Shown: positions 1 through 11,914 of the stretch, piece by piece
How positions within the stretch are numbered: position 1 is the stretch's first letter
How the letters are laid out: each line of letters opens with the position of its first letter
Source of the DNA: Emydura subglobosa
Lineage: Eukaryota > Chordata > Testudines > Chelidae
Direction of reading: 5' to 3'
Length of the DNA: 64,000 nt
Assembly: GCA_007922225.1 (NCBI GenBank)
Contig: ML679959.1
Location: 27,440,152-27,504,151 of the forward strand
Notes under the pieces: generated by a model
Databases searched by the model: none
The model's input: the letters and a program-made list of their open reading frames with translations, nothing else
What the model was told of the DNA's origin: nothing
Position numbers and translations under genes: made by a program

Positions 1-490
1 CCCCCCCACTACAAAAAGGATGTGGACAAGTTGGAGAGAGTCCAGCAGAGGGCAACAAAAATGATGAGGGGGCTGGAGCGCAAGACTTATGAGGAGAGGC
101 TGAGGGAACTGGCCTTGTTTAGTCTGCAGAAGAGAAGAGTGAGGGGGGATTTGATAGCAGCCTTTAACTACCTGAAAGGGGGTTCCAGGGAGGATGGAGC
201 TAGGCTGTTCTCAGTGGTGGTAGATGACAGAACAAGGATCAATGGTCTCAAGTTGCAGTGGGGGAGGTCAGGGTTGGACATTAGGAAAAAGTTTTTCTCT
301 AGGAGGGTGGTGAAGCTCTGGAATGGGTTACCTAGGGAGGTGGTGGAATCTCCATCCTTAGAGGTTTTTAAGCTGTGGCTTGAGCCCTGGCTGGGATGGT
401 TTAGCTGAGGTTAGTCCTGCTTTGAGCAGGGGGTTGGACTAGATACCTACTGAGGTCCCTTCCAACTCTAATATTCTATGATTCTATGAT
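1..490 (+). mobile_element. CR1 LINE 3' end (5' cut by window edge)
   Basis: This is the C-terminal end of a CR1 ORF2 reverse transcriptase plus 3' UTR. The frame at 22-408 is open and carries the family-typical block [16 protein letters not shown], then [20 protein letters not shown]. The 3' UTR has the GGGGTTGGACTAGATACC...GAGGTCCCTTCCAAC block and ends in direct repeats of ATTCTATG at 471-490. The element continues beyond the left edge. It is very similar to the copies near 17.7 kb and 23.0 kb, which suggests a relatively young subfamily. Confidence 0.93.
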
Positions 491-1750
491 CTGGTCCCTT
501 TCTGGCCTTGAACTGTCTGACATTGCCCAGCGTGGCTGATTTCAGCCTAATGGGGCAGGATTTGGCGCAGTGTGAAGACGTGCTGGGTCGCACTCTCTGG
601 AAGGTGGGTTATCTGCATGGGAATAAACCTTGAACAAGGCATGGAAGGTTGAGGCTGGGGGTGGAAATTGGTGCAGAAACAAGCAAATAATGTGGCATAC
701 TTAAGTATGGGAAGGAAGGAAACACAGACAGAGTGGCCTGCGTGGGAGCTCCCAGCACTGACAATATAATAATCAGTGCAGGTTCTGTCTCAGCCCTGTT
801 ATTTTTCATACATTAGTTAAACTGTTATCACACAGATTTCTTTTAGTCAGTGGTAGTCTGACTTACGTCAAAGAGGAACTTCTGACCCCCCAGACCATCT
901 CCACCTTCGAGAATGAACGGGATTAGCATAAGGTTGCTGAGCGTGACACATTTCAGAATCAGTCACATTCCAGTTATAAATATACATCCTCTTAATAATC
1001 AGTATCAAATCCCCAGCGGGTTAAAGGGGCGCTCGCCACTTCCAAATGATATGTTGTAAACACACAATTTTCTTTACCCAGGTTCTTAATAACGCTGTAG
1101 ATTATTAGACAGAAAAGCATTTTAAAAATCCAATTTCCCTGTCAGCACTGAAGATCTTTACTTCTTTTGCTTTTCCCTGCAATCACTGAAACCCATTTCA
1201 CTTTTGTTTATGATCCGTTTCACTTTAAAGCTCCCAAATTCTGCAGTGTGTGGCTCGGAAATGCTACAAGGGGGTGTACCATTATTAAGAAACACCCGGC
1301 AATCTTTAAAAAAAAATAATGTAGAAACATTTATGTTAGTTTTTGGGTTTATAAAGGATTGTTCTTGCAAAAGGCGAAACTTTGGGGCCAAATTTAAGAT
1401 AGCAGTTTGAAAGACAGAAAGAAAGAAAGAAAGAAAGATTTACAATATTTGAACTTTAATAGCTAGTTTAAAAGCTAATGTTTTAAACCAAGCATTGGAA
1501 GTTTCAGCCCAAAATGAAAATCTGTAAGAGGGAAAACAGGATTACAAGAGAAAAAACCTTTTCAGCCTTGACTGGATTGATTGCTGCTGTCAAACTCTCA
1601 CTAAGGATAACGCTATGGTTCCTGGCTCAGACAAGTATGTAAATACAGTATAGTCCTTGTGACGGTTCTCAGAGCACCCAGGAGTAAGGAGGCCACTTGT
1701 CCGATTTTATACTGGACAGTCATTTTTTTGGCGGGTTTGTCCCCCATTTG
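491..1750. other. Non-coding stretch, no gene seen
   Basis: Only short chance reading frames are present. There is a GAAA microsatellite at 1416-1438. Positions about 1690-1750 resemble a fragment of the AGGGTGACC-type MITE described at 26.7 kb (TGTCCGATTTTATACTGGACAG), into which the hAT-like element at 1751 has inserted. Confidence 0.5.
1416..1438 (+). repeat. (GAAA)n microsatellite
   Basis: Five or more uninterrupted GAAA units are visible. Confidence 0.9.
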
Positions 1751-2209
1751 CAGGGCCCTACTAAATTCATAGGCCATTTTGGTAAATGTCACAGTCCCGG
1801 CATTTCAAAAATCTTCACTTCTCCAGTTTCAGCTATTTAAATCTTAAATTTCACGGTGTTGTCACAAAGCGTCAGTACGTATTCAGAAATATAAACACAC
1901 ACAGCCCTTGAGTCAGTGTTTCTCAGACAGGAGAGCCCAACCCAAAGGAAGGTGGCAAGGCTATTGTGCCGGGGGTGGGGGTGGGGTTGTGGTATCGTCA
2001 CCCTTACTTCTGCGCTGCCTTCGGAGCCGGGTGGCCGAACAGCGGCAGCTTCTGGGATCCCAGCTCGGAAGGCAGCACTACCACCCGCAGCAGTGCAGAA
2101 GTAAGGATGGCAATACCGCCACCCCCTACACTGACCAGCTTTCACAGGGAAGACCAGATTTCATGCTCCGTGATGCAATTTTCACGGCTGTGAATTTGGT
2201 AGGGCCCTA
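1751..2209. mobile_element. Non-autonomous hAT-like DNA transposon with TSD
   Basis: The left end CAGGGCCCTACTAAATTCA is the near-exact reverse complement of the right end TGAATTTGGTAGGGCCCTA. Flanking 8-bp direct repeats are CCCATTTG (1743-1750) and CCCGTTTG (2210-2217), one mismatch apart. An 8-bp target duplication and a CAGGG terminus are hAT hallmarks. Inside, a long subterminal inverted repeat pairs about 1998-2035 (ACCCTTACTTCTGCGCTGCC) with about 2065-2115, giving a fold-back structure. The element is 459 bp with no transposase coding capacity. Confidence 0.85.
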
Positions 2210-2331
2210 CCCGTTTGGTACTGTGGCAAAACCGGATGTGGTTTTAACCGCTATTGGACAGGGGATGCTATTTTTAAAGAGCATGCCTCTCTATTTCTGC
2301 TGGCGTGACCTTGCATGCAGCATGCGTGGGA

Positions 2332-2408
2332 GGTCACGTGGCGGGGGTGGAGTCACGTTGGTGGGGGCGGGGTCATGTTGAGGGGGCGGGGTCATGGTGG
2401 GGGGCGGG
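2332..2408 (+). repeat. GC-rich 19-20 bp tandem repeat, four units
   Basis: Four degenerate units begin at 2332, 2351, 2371 and 2390. Each starts GGTCA(C/T)G or AGTCACG and ends in a G-rich GGGGGCGG block. The first unit contains a CACGTG E-box, and later units lose it by a C-to-T change, as expected for CpG decay. Confidence 0.8.
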
Positions 2409-2639
2409 CCCACGCTGTGCCCGGAAGTGACAGAATATCTAGTAAGTATTCCGGGAGTGCATGAGTGGCCCCTGCTTTACCCACAAGTGCGAGTCACCCG
2501 GTTACCCCGGCCTCTTGCGTGCTGGAGTCTTTCTTGTGATAGCGGCGCGTTAGCTAACGGACCACGCCAGCCTTCCAGCCACTCAAGCACTTTTCTCTGG
2601 GCACGGCCAGCCCAACTTCGCCTTGCAAGTTAACAGGAA

Positions 2640-3740
2640 GTGCAGCCCAGTGCCTGAGTCCCTTTGAATCGTTCTCCTGTGATATCCAGCCCCTGACACT
2701 GGCTACTCACAAAAATTCCAGATCCTCTGCACCCAAAGGGGCAGCGTCCCCCAATTTTACCGCAAACCACCGCTCCTGTCTAACACACAGCAATCGTGAG
2801 TGCTTATAACAAAACAAAAGGGGGTTTATTTAAGTGAGAATGAAGATTTAACTAGAAAAGAGAGAAAGTGATGAAAACAGACGGTTCCAACACAAAGCAA
2901 AGTAATAAACCTGGGTCTCCACTTCTCAAAAGTTCCCTTTCCATACTAAAGTAGCTTCCCCTCCTTCCCCCGCAAATCCAGTCTTTTGCAGAGCTGGCTG
3001 CTTTCACAAGAGCCAGGTTGCAAACGCCCATGAAAGCAGTGCACCTAATTCCCCCAGGGGTTTCTTCAGTAAGCCGATACAGACTAGTGCTGCTTCCTCC
3101 TCGCTGTTATCCTGAAAACAGCCTTTTGTTCCTTTTCCACCTTGAAGTGGTTTTGATTGTTTGCCGGTGTCTCTGATAGTTTTCCATTGATAGATCTGGG
3201 CGGGAGCGAGGCTAGGCCATTGAGCTTTGCTTTACTCCAAGAGCTGATTAGGGAGGGGTAATGGCTCCCTCTTGCTTGAATGGGCCCTCGCTCACACACA
3301 CGTTGCCTCCTGGTGATTAAGTTCTTCTCCAAGACCATCAAGCATGCTATCAATATAAATCCATTTTTCCTTAACTACTACGCCTACATACATCTTGTGT
3401 TGATTATGAGTCTTCACAAGTTATGAGCTTTCTGTAGCTACCCCACATGATATCCCGTGTGAATAAATACCCTGTGGGACATATGTTTGGTGTAAGGATT
3501 TTGTCAGGCCTGAGGTGAGAGCAGGTTACAAAGAACCGGGGATCCTTTGCCCAGAGGGGGCGAGAGAAAGGTGTCTCTGAGTTATAGGGACTCATTCTAA
3601 AAAAGCTGGTGATTGCAAATGGGGCTACACTGACAGCTCTGGGGAACGAAATCCTTTGTTTGTCTATGGTGCACAGGGGTGAGTGAATTCCGCCCCTACA
3701 GCACAGGGGCAGACAGAGAGCAAACTCCCACAAACAGTCC
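2640..3740. other. Unassigned; possibly an old interspersed repeat
   Basis: There is no sustained coding frame. The texture, a purine-rich tract followed by GGGGGTTTATTTAA near 2820 and then C-rich text, looks like repeat-derived sequence and could be an antisense retroviral fragment. I cannot place it in a family from sequence alone. Confidence 0.25.
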
Positions 3741-4561
3741 CACCACCCCGGCTGCGCTGTGTGCTAGATGGACCCCCTCTCTGTCAGGGAGTGCAGACTC
3801 TATAGAGATTCCCTCTATATAGGGAGTTTGCTTGGTCCTGAGCCTTTCTGTCCTCCATGGTGCCAGGGGCACCTGGACTAAAACCTCCCAGGCTCAGTTC
3901 ACACTGCACAACAAACTGCTCTGAGAGAGTAACCCCACCACCCAACAGTCATGACCAACCTGGCCCGGATGTGACCCGGCCATCTAGAGGTGAATGGCAC
4001 CATCGCCCTGTTTTTGAGCCGCCCAGGGCCCCTGCAGATGATTGCTAATTACAGTAATGTCACTCTTGTGAAGCCGCATTGGGTACCCTTTTTCCTGGAT
4101 GCCTTTTGAACTTTCATTCCTACTAACACTCATTCCCCTTGGCAACTGTCTCCGGCTGCTCTCCTGCCTGGGCTAGACATGAAGGTTTCTCAGCAGAAAC
4201 CTAATAGCCTTTGGAGGCTTTCCTGTTCCCCTCAGAAAAATAATGCGCAGACCTCCGTCAGAGACGCGAGCTGATGAGAGGAGCTAATGTCAAGCCGGGG
4301 CTCCTGGAGGGCCGCACGAGCGCCTGGGTGACTTCAGAAAGGGAAACACTGCTGCAGATTGCCTCAGTTGTACACACCCTTCTTCTCCGGAAAAGGTTCC
4401 AAGCTCCCACTGCCTTCCACAGCCATGGAGACCTCTCTCTGGGCCTGAAAGGGCCCCCACCCTGTCTGCCATGTGTCCATGCTCTACAGGTGGGCTAGGA
4501 GAGATGACTTTCCTTTCGTGCTTCATTTCGTGAACAGAGGTAGCAAATGCCTGTTTCTAAA
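3741..4561. other. Non-coding stretch, nothing recognised
   Basis: Only chance short frames are present, with no splice-supported exon or recognisable repeat. Confidence 0.4.
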
Positions 4562-4625
4562 GCCTTGTCTACACTAGCACTTATGCCGGCCAAGCTTTTG
4601 ACGCTCAGGGATGTGAAAAAACAGT
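4562..4625 (+). mobile_element. Fragment of CTTGTCTACAC-type DNA transposon
   Basis: The end CCTTGTCTACACTAGCAC followed by TTATGCCGGCCAAGCTTTTG resembles the termini of the GTCTACAC / GTGTAGAC family seen elsewhere in the window (27.3, 43.1 and 51.4 kb). Only one end is visible. Confidence 0.5.
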
Positions 4626-7600
4626 AATAGAGGCCAAACACTTCTCTTCAGCTGCCGGGAATATTTTGGAGAACTCCAAACTTTTCCCTGTAACACAGGG
4701 CCACGGTCTGGAAAAGGCCGAGCCCCTCTGTGCCCTTCCATCAACACTCCCCACAACCATCCAGACACTACACACTGTGGCCTTCTGATTTATTTCTTTT
4801 CAGCCGTGAGCTAGACCGTGAAATCACTTGGAGGTTTTGCTCCTCAGCTGAAATGTCAGGAGAACATGATAGAACTGCTTTTTAAAACAGAGGGGGAACT
4901 CCCAGGGCAGAAATAACGGGAGGGACTCTTTCAAAGCCACTAAATCTGAATTTCACTTTCCCTGCCTCTCCAAATCCTGTACATCTTTTACGGGGGAATG
5001 GATTGAGAGTGATTAATTCATAAGGTGATAAATATTGCCTCCCGGCAAGCGTGAGCTTCTTTAGCTTTTTGTGCTGAAAGCTAAGTGACTGTAACAGCTT
5101 GCAGTCAATACATAAACAACGGATTTTTGCTTTACCTGGTAGAATTTTTAACTCTGTCAAGAGCTCTCACATGTCTCCTTCAAGCCAGACGGGAGGGGAA
5201 AAAAAAAAACCTCTGGAAGTCTCAGGGCTTTGGGTTATGAGATCCAGGGCCTTTGGAACCTGGTGAGGGGTGGGTGGGTCTCAGAGCTTGGGCTCCTACC
5301 TGAGCAAAATAGTTGACACTCACTGCCTTGGGTTTTTTTTTTGCAATGTAAATGTGCCCTCAGCTACCTCCCCTCTTCCACCTAGTCGGCTAAAGTACAG
5401 GGTAATTTCAGGTTTTGAATATACAAGTGGCCTTGAAGAGGGTGGAAAAGCCCCCTGGAGATTGCCCCTCTGCGCTGGGCTCTTCTCTACCTGGTGTTAA
5501 GCTGACGTAGGGGCATTATGTCAGCCCTGCTCCTAGCTCTCAGCATAGGGGATGTTGGGTGTGTGCTGGGGTCCAGGAGGAGCTGTTGCTAGCATGCACT
5601 GAGCTGCAGGAATTCTCTGCTTCCCAGAGGGGAGCCATGGGAAGCAGTGTGTAAATTAGCAGAGCCCTGGGGCTGCTCTAACTTACACTGGGGGTTGAAC
5701 AGCCGCCTGTGCTGCCCCCGAATATGTGGAGCACAAAGATTTAAAGCCATTTTCTGTCCCTCCTCCCCATTCCCGACCAAAGTGCAAGGATGGCGGGGGG
5801 ACAAAACTGAAAATCAGGGTCAGTGCCTGTCAACCACGTGGCATGATGTTGCCTCGGGATCTGATTACCCCCCTTCCGCCCCGTGCAAACTGACACAGAC
5901 AACCTTGCGCCTAGATGCAATGCGTGGCAGCCATGTGCCCCTTCTTCTCGCCCCCCCAGATTTGCTGCTTGTACTGAGCATGCTCACCCAGACCGAGCAT
6001 GCTCAGTAACACTGCTGATGCCGGATGCCCTCACTCTGCCCTCTCCCCTGCCCCGATTATTGGCAGGCACTGGTCATCTCTGCTTGCGCCTCCATTTTCA
6101 TACAGAAGTGGCTGTGCCTTGGGCTGAAGGTGTCTTTCCAGACGTGGGGAGATATGCCTGTCTCCTCAAGTTATCTCCATACAGCCAGATCGGCGCTCGA
6201 GATTAATGATATTAATTGCACCTGGATGGAGGCGCACACACTCTGCTGAATTGATTCCCCTCCTATTGTGGGCAGCTGCTTGTTATTCTATTACCTCCCC
6301 CTGCTCTGATAGAGTCCAGAGTCAATTAGTGCCAAGCTGACCCCTCCTTTGTGGATAATGTGACACTCTGGTTTCCTGTTTCACTATAACAGCATCAGAA
6401 AATCACATAATGCATCAATCCTTTGCACCAGCACACAGGGCTGAATGCTGAGTAACTTCAGCAAGTTCACTGAGTACACTTGCAAACTCAGACAAGGGAT
6501 TTCTCAAAGAGGTTCTCGCGGAACTTCTGAAAGCGTTGGCGTTCGCGGCGGCTCCTCCAAGCTCCCAGCAGCATGAAAGGAACAGGTGAGCTCTGCCCAC
6601 GCTGCTCTGATTCTTCACTGCAGCAGAAGCGATGTGCCAGGAAAAGCCTGTTCCTTGATGGGAGAGAGAAATTGGCTCCAGGGCAGAGGAAGCGAGAGAC
6701 TTGGGAGGAGATGGAGGCGGGGTGTAGGGGGAGACGGATCATGGGCTTGGCTGAGTCCAGGTGAAACTTGTACAATGCCTGGGGAGCCAGATCCTGGGGG
6801 CGGTCTCCCTACCTGATTTTCCTCTCACTTACTCCAGATTTAACCAGTTGATGGAACAGCATTGGTGTGAAACCAGCATGAAAGTGGAATCAAGCCCTTC
6901 GTGGGGCATTCTCATTGTGGGAATCCCATGTGTGGAGGATTGCAGGATCAGCCCTGGAAGTTTTACATCTACTACCAGGTTCTTGAAGTTCTAAGAATTC
7001 CTTCCCCAGATCTTATAAAAAAATTAGATTCATTCAGGAGTCATTTCCGGGCCCAAAATTCCCATCTTTACTCCTTACCCCCGGGAACAGAGTTCTCCGT
7101 ATCCTCACTCAAGCGCTGCGGAGGGCTAGTCACAGAGTTCTGCACAGCTGCGATCCGGCCTTGTCCCTTGTTTCCCTGGAGTGCTTTTCAATTCCAGCGG
7201 GGGGCCTATGATCAGATGTACCCGGTGCTGCTGCTGAACTTGTGTTAAACTGACCCAACTGCAAATAGCAGCTACTGGAGAGCGCACATCAGAGAGCATC
7301 TCTCAGCTCCCCTGGTCTAAATCCAGAGTAACCCCCTGGGCTAGGACATACCTGAGATCAGAAGGTGGCCCAGAGAGCCTATTCAGGCCAAGATTTCCAG
7401 CTCAGTTTTGCAGACTCAACCTGTCTGGATAATCAGGGAGCTCTCGAAGTTTTCTTCTTCCGATTGACCCTTGGCGTGGCTGGGAGATTCACCCATCATT
7501 AGTATTTATTAACGCAATTAATAATGGAAAGGCAAATGCCAAAGCTGACACAGTCTGAGGGGCTCTCTCAGGGTTCCCTTGGACTTCACTTATCGTATCG

Positions 7601-8382
7601 TTTCTGTTCCTTTGCTTCTACTTCCTGTTAGGAGATCACTGAATACTCTATTATTACTCTGCTACCACTTAACATAGCCTGTCTTGAAGTGCAGCCATCT
7701 GACACGTCTTGAACGGATACCTCCACGTTCTCCAGCTCGGTATAATCTTTCTTCCAGAAATCCCTGGTGCTTTCAATTATTCAATCTCCAATAAGACTCT
7801 TAAACCAAACAGCTGGAAGATGATGGATTCCCTCGGGCATGGCTAGCCGGGAGCTAGTCTCATGATGGATTAAGTGATTTGCGTGCTTTAAGTGATACAG
7901 GCTTGAGTGAGAACCCTGGATAAGTGTTAAGTAGAAGCCCTCTAAAAGAGAAATGTATTTTCCTCTTTTCCATGACAATCTTGTTACATGGACAGCTTCT
8001 CTTTGACAGCAGAATTACTGACATCAGCCAGCAGAGGGAATGAATGGAGCTGCATTACGATCTGGGCTATAGAAAGCATTTGTGTTAAATACGCATATGG
8101 ATTTGGCCATCCTGATGGCATAAATATGATTTGCTTTTCTGGTTTGGATGGCTACACATGTACGAACTCTGCTTCCTTGCATCCATCCCTTGAGCTATTC
8201 GCAGGGCCTAGGGACTGTAAAGTGGACAATATCTTGGCTTATCTTTCATCATTTATTGGCAGCGATGCCTCTGAATGGCTCTCCGGAGGCCAGCCAAGCA
8301 AAACAGACTCATTCCTGCATGCCAGGACGGGGCTGGTTAGGAACAGACGTCGCTAATTAAATGTTAGTCCACGAGCTGGCAC
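4626..8382. other. Gene-free stretch; possible regulatory islands
   Basis: No coding gene was found. AT-rich, TAATT-containing single-copy-looking segments occur at about 6190-6420 and 7490-7560. A perfect inverted repeat lies at 5973-6007 (separate entry). Confidence 0.45.
5973..6007. promoter_or_regulatory. Inverted repeat with two p53-type half-sites
   Basis: ACTGAGCATGCTC (5973-5985) and GAGCATGCTCAGT (5995-6007) form a perfect 13-bp inverted repeat with a 9-bp spacer. Each arm contains GAGCATGCTC, a full match to the p53-family half-site RRRCWWGYYY. The match is seen in sequence; function is inference. Confidence 0.4.
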
Positions 8383-8528
8383 TGAGGAGCGGTCGCCTGG
8401 CAGTCAGAGCAAAGACCTGGGAGGCAGGACGCCTCGGTTCCGCTCCCAGCTCTGCCCCTGCCTCACTGGGTGAGCTGGCGTGTAAGTGACTTCACCTCCC
8501 CGCGGTTACTCATCTGAAAAAACGCAGC
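8383..8528 (+). mobile_element. MIR/CORE-type SINE
   Basis: A tRNA-like head is followed by GGTTCCGCTCCCAGCTCTGCC (B-box-like region) and then TAAGTGACTTCACCTCCCCG...CATCTGAAAA, the conserved order of MIR-type elements. Confidence 0.7.
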
Positions 8529-8626
8529 ACAGGAGTGGGTGGGTGAGGTTCTGTGGCATGCAAGTGTAGGAGGTCAGACTAGAAGATCACGACGCTCCCT
8601 TCTGACCTGAACAAGGTCGATGAGCA
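8529..8626 (+). mobile_element. CR1 3' tail fragment
   Basis: AGGAGTGGGTGGGTGAGGTT...GAGGTCAGACTAGAAGATCA...CCCTTCTGACCT matches the same subfamily as the longer copy at 57.3 kb. Confidence 0.75.
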
Positions 8627-8808
8627 CAATAATCTTTTCTGGGATTCCAGGTGGGGTTTGAGATTTAATAAATAGCAGTTTGCTGAAGGACACTAGAGAG
8701 GTGCAGGGCAGTTGTATTCTTATAAGAGATGGCAGGCTCAATCCTGCCCAGTGCTGAGCACCTCCTGCTAGGTGCTGCACCCCCTCAGCTCTCCTTGAGG
8801 CTGCTCAT

Positions 8809-8890
8809 GAGGGGAGGCAGTGTGGTCTAGTGGGTAGGGCGCTGGACTGGGAGTCAGGAGCTGTGCATTCCAGTCCTGGCACGGCTTCCC
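8809..8890 (+). mobile_element. SINE head fragment (tRNA-derived)
   Basis: GGCAGTGTGGTCTAGTGGGT...GCGCTGGACTGGGAGTCAGG...CATTCCAGTCCTGGCACGG follows the tRNA-derived head of the MIR-like SINE. The body is missing. Confidence 0.7.
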
Positions 8891-10199
8891 CTCCCACCCT
8901 GCGGTGGCTTAGGTCTTTGAGACGGTCTCTTGTTTTGCGCCTGTACAGGAGCTGGCAGAGTGGGGCCCCGATCTCATTACGTTATCGTAATATGAATAAA
9001 TAACGATCGTCCTTTCCACCACACAGGGCCTTGTAACTGACCGGCACGGACCTGCTTTGAGCCTCACCCTGCGAGACACTACTGAGCACTTGGCGTTTTC
9101 TCCCCTGCCTCCTCCTGTACCCATGTGCAAAGGAGGTAGCAGAACAGCAGCGGTTTGCACCCGCTTCACATTCACTTAGCACGGGTGCAAATAACAGCAC
9201 AAGGAACAAGGCCGTGGGGAAGCAAGTGCTCTCGGATCAGGCCCTTGTTATTATTTGGTATTTACATTAGACTAGTATCCAGAAGATCAGGACCCCAGGG
9301 GAACTCCCACTGCATACACGTCTCCCCCGGAGGAGAGAATGGGAGAACACACACATGACAGCTGTGCATTGCTGGAAGATGCTCAGATATTGTGGTGACG
9401 GGCTTGGTCTAAGAACCTCTGAAGACCAGAATTCAATCGCGCTTGGTGCTCCACACGCCTACAGGTCAGTACGCCCCTGCTCCAAGTTGTTTAATGCGTG
9501 CAATTAGCGATACACCCCTTCATAGGAACCTAGGAATGGACAGTCTAAATCAATCTATCCATCGGGGCATCCTGCTTCTGTGTTTTGCCACTGAATAGGC
9601 CCAGAAATGTTTCAGGCCGCCAAGAAGTGGCCACTTCCCTAAAGTCTGGGGTTGCTCAGACCTGGGACGCTGGTTCAGAACCCAAACTAGTTACTAGCCA
9701 CGTTTGCGAGGTGAGTAAACTGTGGTCCGGAGGTACATTGCGTCTTGTTGAGCAGGGAGTCAGCCGCAGAGCCAGGAATGGAAGCCAGCAGTCCTGAGCC
9801 ATGCCTGCCACAGCCACTCCGTCTCTGAGCTGCGTGGATCTAGCAGTACCTGGACCTGCACTTGGACTGAGCTGTGGAGTCTAATAAGCAGAACGAGACA
9901 CCCCCCCTTGGCAGAGCTGAATGCGCGGAGCCAGCTAAGTGAAGCACTGAGCAAGGGAAATAGAAAAAGCATAAAGGAAAAATACAGTTAATTTCTCCAC
10001 AGTTCTAGTGATACAGTGTACTAGCGTCAGAGCCAAGCAAGTAATTGGCTCTGAGTGCTCTGCTGGCATACAAAGAAATCTTAAACCAGAGCCCCACCCC
10101 CCTTCTGACCGAGGAGATGGGGAAACAGCTGGGTCTGAAGATTCTTTCCCAGCCCCATCTAGGCTCCTGCTGCACTTGCTACTGGCTGCTACTAGATTA
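8891..10199. other. Non-coding stretch, nothing recognised
   Basis: Only chance frames are present. There is no repeat or exon that I can support. Confidence 0.4.
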
Positions 10200-11075
10200 G
10201 GCAACATAAATGGAAGGGAGGGAAGGGCCTTGGGTGTCCTTGTAGATAGCACAATGGGGCCCCCTGCTCAATCTGCCGATGTGGTCAACACAGCAAACAA
10301 GGGGTCAGGCTGCAAAAAGAGTGGGATGACTATTGCATGGCTTTTCTATGAATCAATGGTGCAGCCTCGTCTGGATACTGCATGCAGGGCTGGCCGCCCC
10401 GTCTCCGAAAGGATGTTACCGACGTCAGGCGATGGGAATGCTGACGGACCTGGAAAAACTCCCCTAGGAAAAGAGCCTGGAAAGCCTGGGAATGTTTCCC
10501 TTAGAAAGGAGATGAGTAAGAGGAGACAGGATAAAATAAATAAGGACCTGTCTAGAGAAGGTAGATGGGAGCTTCTGTTCTCCGTGTCTCGTGACACAAG
10601 ACCAGGGTCCTGGTCCAGGTGTATTACTCCTTGGCACTACGGTAAGACAGATAACAGCACTGATAATAATAAGGGGACAATCAATGACATGGAAAGGTGA
10701 CAAATTCAAAGCTGATTAAAGGAAACACAGTTTCGCAGCCCGCTTAATTAGTTTGTGGAGCTCATTGCCACAGGATGGCAAACTTCAAAGAAGGGTTGGG
10801 CAATTACCTGGAAATCAAGTGTATCCAGAGTTATAATGTTAACAGAACTGTCACAAGGGCTATAAAACCTCCTGCTCTCGGGGGTCAACCAATGGCTAAC
10901 GATTAGGGGGTAAGATCAGACTTTCATGGGGGCTGATTATCCCCCAGCTGCCTGATCTGAGCTTCCTCACACCTTTCTCTGAAGCATTCGGGGCTGGCCA
11001 CTCTCCGAGACAGGATCCTGGCCTATATGGGCCGTTGGGCTGACCCAATCTGGCAACAACTATGTCTCTAAACAT
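10200..11075 (+). mobile_element. Old, degraded CR1 LINE copy
   Basis: The CR1 order is recognisable but broken: a late RT-region remnant (ATGGTGCAGCCTCGTCTGGA at about 10,357), then TTTGTGGAGCTCATTGCCACAGGATG near 10,752, then the 3' UTR with TCTGAAGCATTCGGGGCTGG and GACAGGATCCTGGCCTATATGGGC, ending near GGCAACAACTATGTCTC. This is a different subfamily from the copy at position 1. The 230-codon frame at 10,008-10,700 runs through it and is not a gene. Confidence 0.75.
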
Positions 11076-11914
11076 GTCACTTGCATTGCTCGCCCCATTC
11101 ATGCATCCCTCATTTAACGGAGGCAGTTACAGTTGTCCAAAGCTCCAAGAATGGGTGTGTGAGCGAGGCAGACAGATAGACATGGGGGGAATTCCCTTTA
11201 TGAATTATTTACCATGGAAGGTATCTACATGTCTCCAGCCAAAGGCAGCTAGCAAGCTAACTTGGAATGGCTCCATCCATGCTCTCAGAGACACTCCCAG
11301 TGGAAATCCTGCTTCCTGGACGCATGCGAGGGTCACAACATGTAGTGCTGTGCATCTGCAACCTCGAGGGGATTGGGAAAGAAGCACATAAAATGCTTGG
11401 GATGCAGGTTTTTCTGCCTGCCGCTCCAGCAATTTCCTTCCAGCGTCATGGCCCAAAGCATTTCCAAATACAGCATGATACGTTGCACTTGCCTGCATTT
11501 CCTCCGATGTAAGTTAAAGATTTTAAAAGTTGTACACTTTCCTGGTGTGTTTGTTTTCCACTCAGCACCTGTCTCCCTCTGCAGGGATTTATTTAAGAGT
11601 AGGAGTGTGTCTGGGAGGAAAGCGCCACAGTGGTATGCCAAGTGTTCTCTCAGAGATGCTGTGCTTTCCTCACTCGCTGCAGACATGATTGCAGAAGGAA
11701 GGTCCTGGCTTTTCTGCTTGCCTCTTTCTGAATAACTCTTCAGGAGCTGGCATCTAAGCTGGGCCTGGGAAAACAATGGCCGTTTGCTTCCTACTCATAT
11801 TTATTCATTTTCTGTCATTTATTAATTTGCTTTGTTGTAAACCCGATTAGTAGCCAAACGTTGTTCCGATCTCAGAGCCCATGTAAATGACCAGATGGGT
11901 GAGATGGGGTGTTC
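11076..11914. other. Non-coding stretch, nothing recognised
   Basis: Overlapping short frames on both strands are present with no family resemblance. Confidence 0.4.

Noticed and set aside
10008..10700. 230-codon open frame
   Set aside because: It starts in unique DNA and runs through a decayed CR1 copy in the wrong frame for RT.
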